Notes under the pieces: model-generated
The model's database searches: none
Seen by the model: the letters and a program-made list of their open reading frames with translations, nothing else
What the model was told of the DNA's origin: nothing
Shown: one piece after another, positions 6,404-6,490 of the stretch
Layout: the number at the start of each line of letters is the position of its first letter
How positions within the stretch are numbered: position 1 is the first letter of the stretch
Translations under genes and position numbers: made by a program
Assembly (NCBI GenBank): GCA_002438305.1
Contig: DJUI01000035.1
Span: 2,279 to 8,768, forward strand
Length of the DNA stretch: 6,490 nucleotides
Source: Staphylococcaceae bacterium UBA6286
Lineage (GTDB): Bacteria > Bacillota > Bacilli > Staphylococcales > Staphylococcaceae
Reading direction: 5' to 3'

Positions 6404-6424
6404 TGTTCACGTTGATGCTGAACA
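6404..6424 (+). repeat. Short inverted repeat in the gapB 3' region
   Basis: TGTTCA (6404-6409) and TGAACA (6419-6424) flank a 9-nt spacer 11 nt after the gapB stop. It could form a small 3' UTR hairpin ahead of the terminator or a dyad binding site. A 6-bp dyad is close to what chance gives, and no known motif is recognised. Confidence 0.25.
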
Positions 6425-6433
6425 TTAATACGG

Positions 6434-6467
6434 AGGTCCTAACTACATTTGTAGATAGGACCTTTTT
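6434..6467 (+). terminator. Intrinsic terminator after gapB
   Basis: AGGTCCTA (6434-6441) pairs exactly with TAGGACCT (6456-6463). An A-A mismatch then separates an inner stem CTAC/GTAG (6443-6446 with 6451-6454) closed by an ATTT loop. A short run of T follows (6463-6467). It should end gapB transcription before the next gene, expected to be nrdR beyond the window. The short T-run suggests it may leak. Confidence 0.8.
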
Positions 6468-6490
6468 ACATGTGTCAGATAGTTGCATCA

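Noticed and set aside
1..6490. A novel defence, mobile or biosynthetic system
   Set aside because: Every long coding region belongs to a well-known housekeeping family in conserved order. No unknown gene, direct-repeat array, tRNA, rRNA or integrase is visible.

Overview
The window looks like a conserved housekeeping stretch from a Firmicutes chromosome, most likely family Staphylococcaceae. The gene order phoR (3' part), polA, mutM, coaE, gapB, all on the + strand, is the staphylococcal version of the Bacillus order, which as I recall has ytaF between mutM and coaE; here mutM and coaE are 9 nt apart. The protein sequences read as Staphylococcaceae. The base composition, judged by eye in the low-to-mid 40s % GC, is higher than in Staphylococcus proper, so a relative such as Macrococcus, Jeotgalicoccus or Salinicoccus fits better. 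The genus is an inference.

Layout. Positions 2-997 hold the cytoplasmic half of a PhoR-type sensor kinase, cut by the window edge. Positions 998-1176 form a regulatory gap with a run of PhoP-box-like hexamers, an extended -10 promoter, a strong intrinsic terminator, then a second extended -10 promoter and a strong ribosome binding site for polA. Positions 1177-5280 hold polA, mutM and coaE, with 9-nt gaps in which each upstream stop codon is merged with the next Shine-Dalgarno sequence, so they are very probably one transcript. Positions 5281-5358 form a dense control region for gapB: a cre-like site, a perfect 17-bp inverted repeat whose arms each match the CcpN operator consensus as I recall it, an extended -10 inside the left arm, and the Shine-Dalgarno sequence overlapping the right arm. 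gapB (5359-6393) is followed by an intrinsic terminator at 6434-6467. The next staphylococcal gene, nrdR, would lie beyond the window.

Function. PhoR senses phosphate limitation. Pol I and MutM act together in base excision repair, with MutM removing 8-oxoguanine and Pol I filling the gap. CoaE makes coenzyme A. GapB runs the glyceraldehyde-phosphate step in the gluconeogenic direction and is the only gene here with an elaborate catabolite-type control region.

I see no mobile element, CRISPR array, RNA gene or unknown protein family. The genes are ordinary; the points of interest are the two intergenic regions. The best candidate for something not well described is the gapB repeat, which could act as a double operator on DNA and, in read-through mRNA only, as a hairpin that masks the gapB ribosome binding site.
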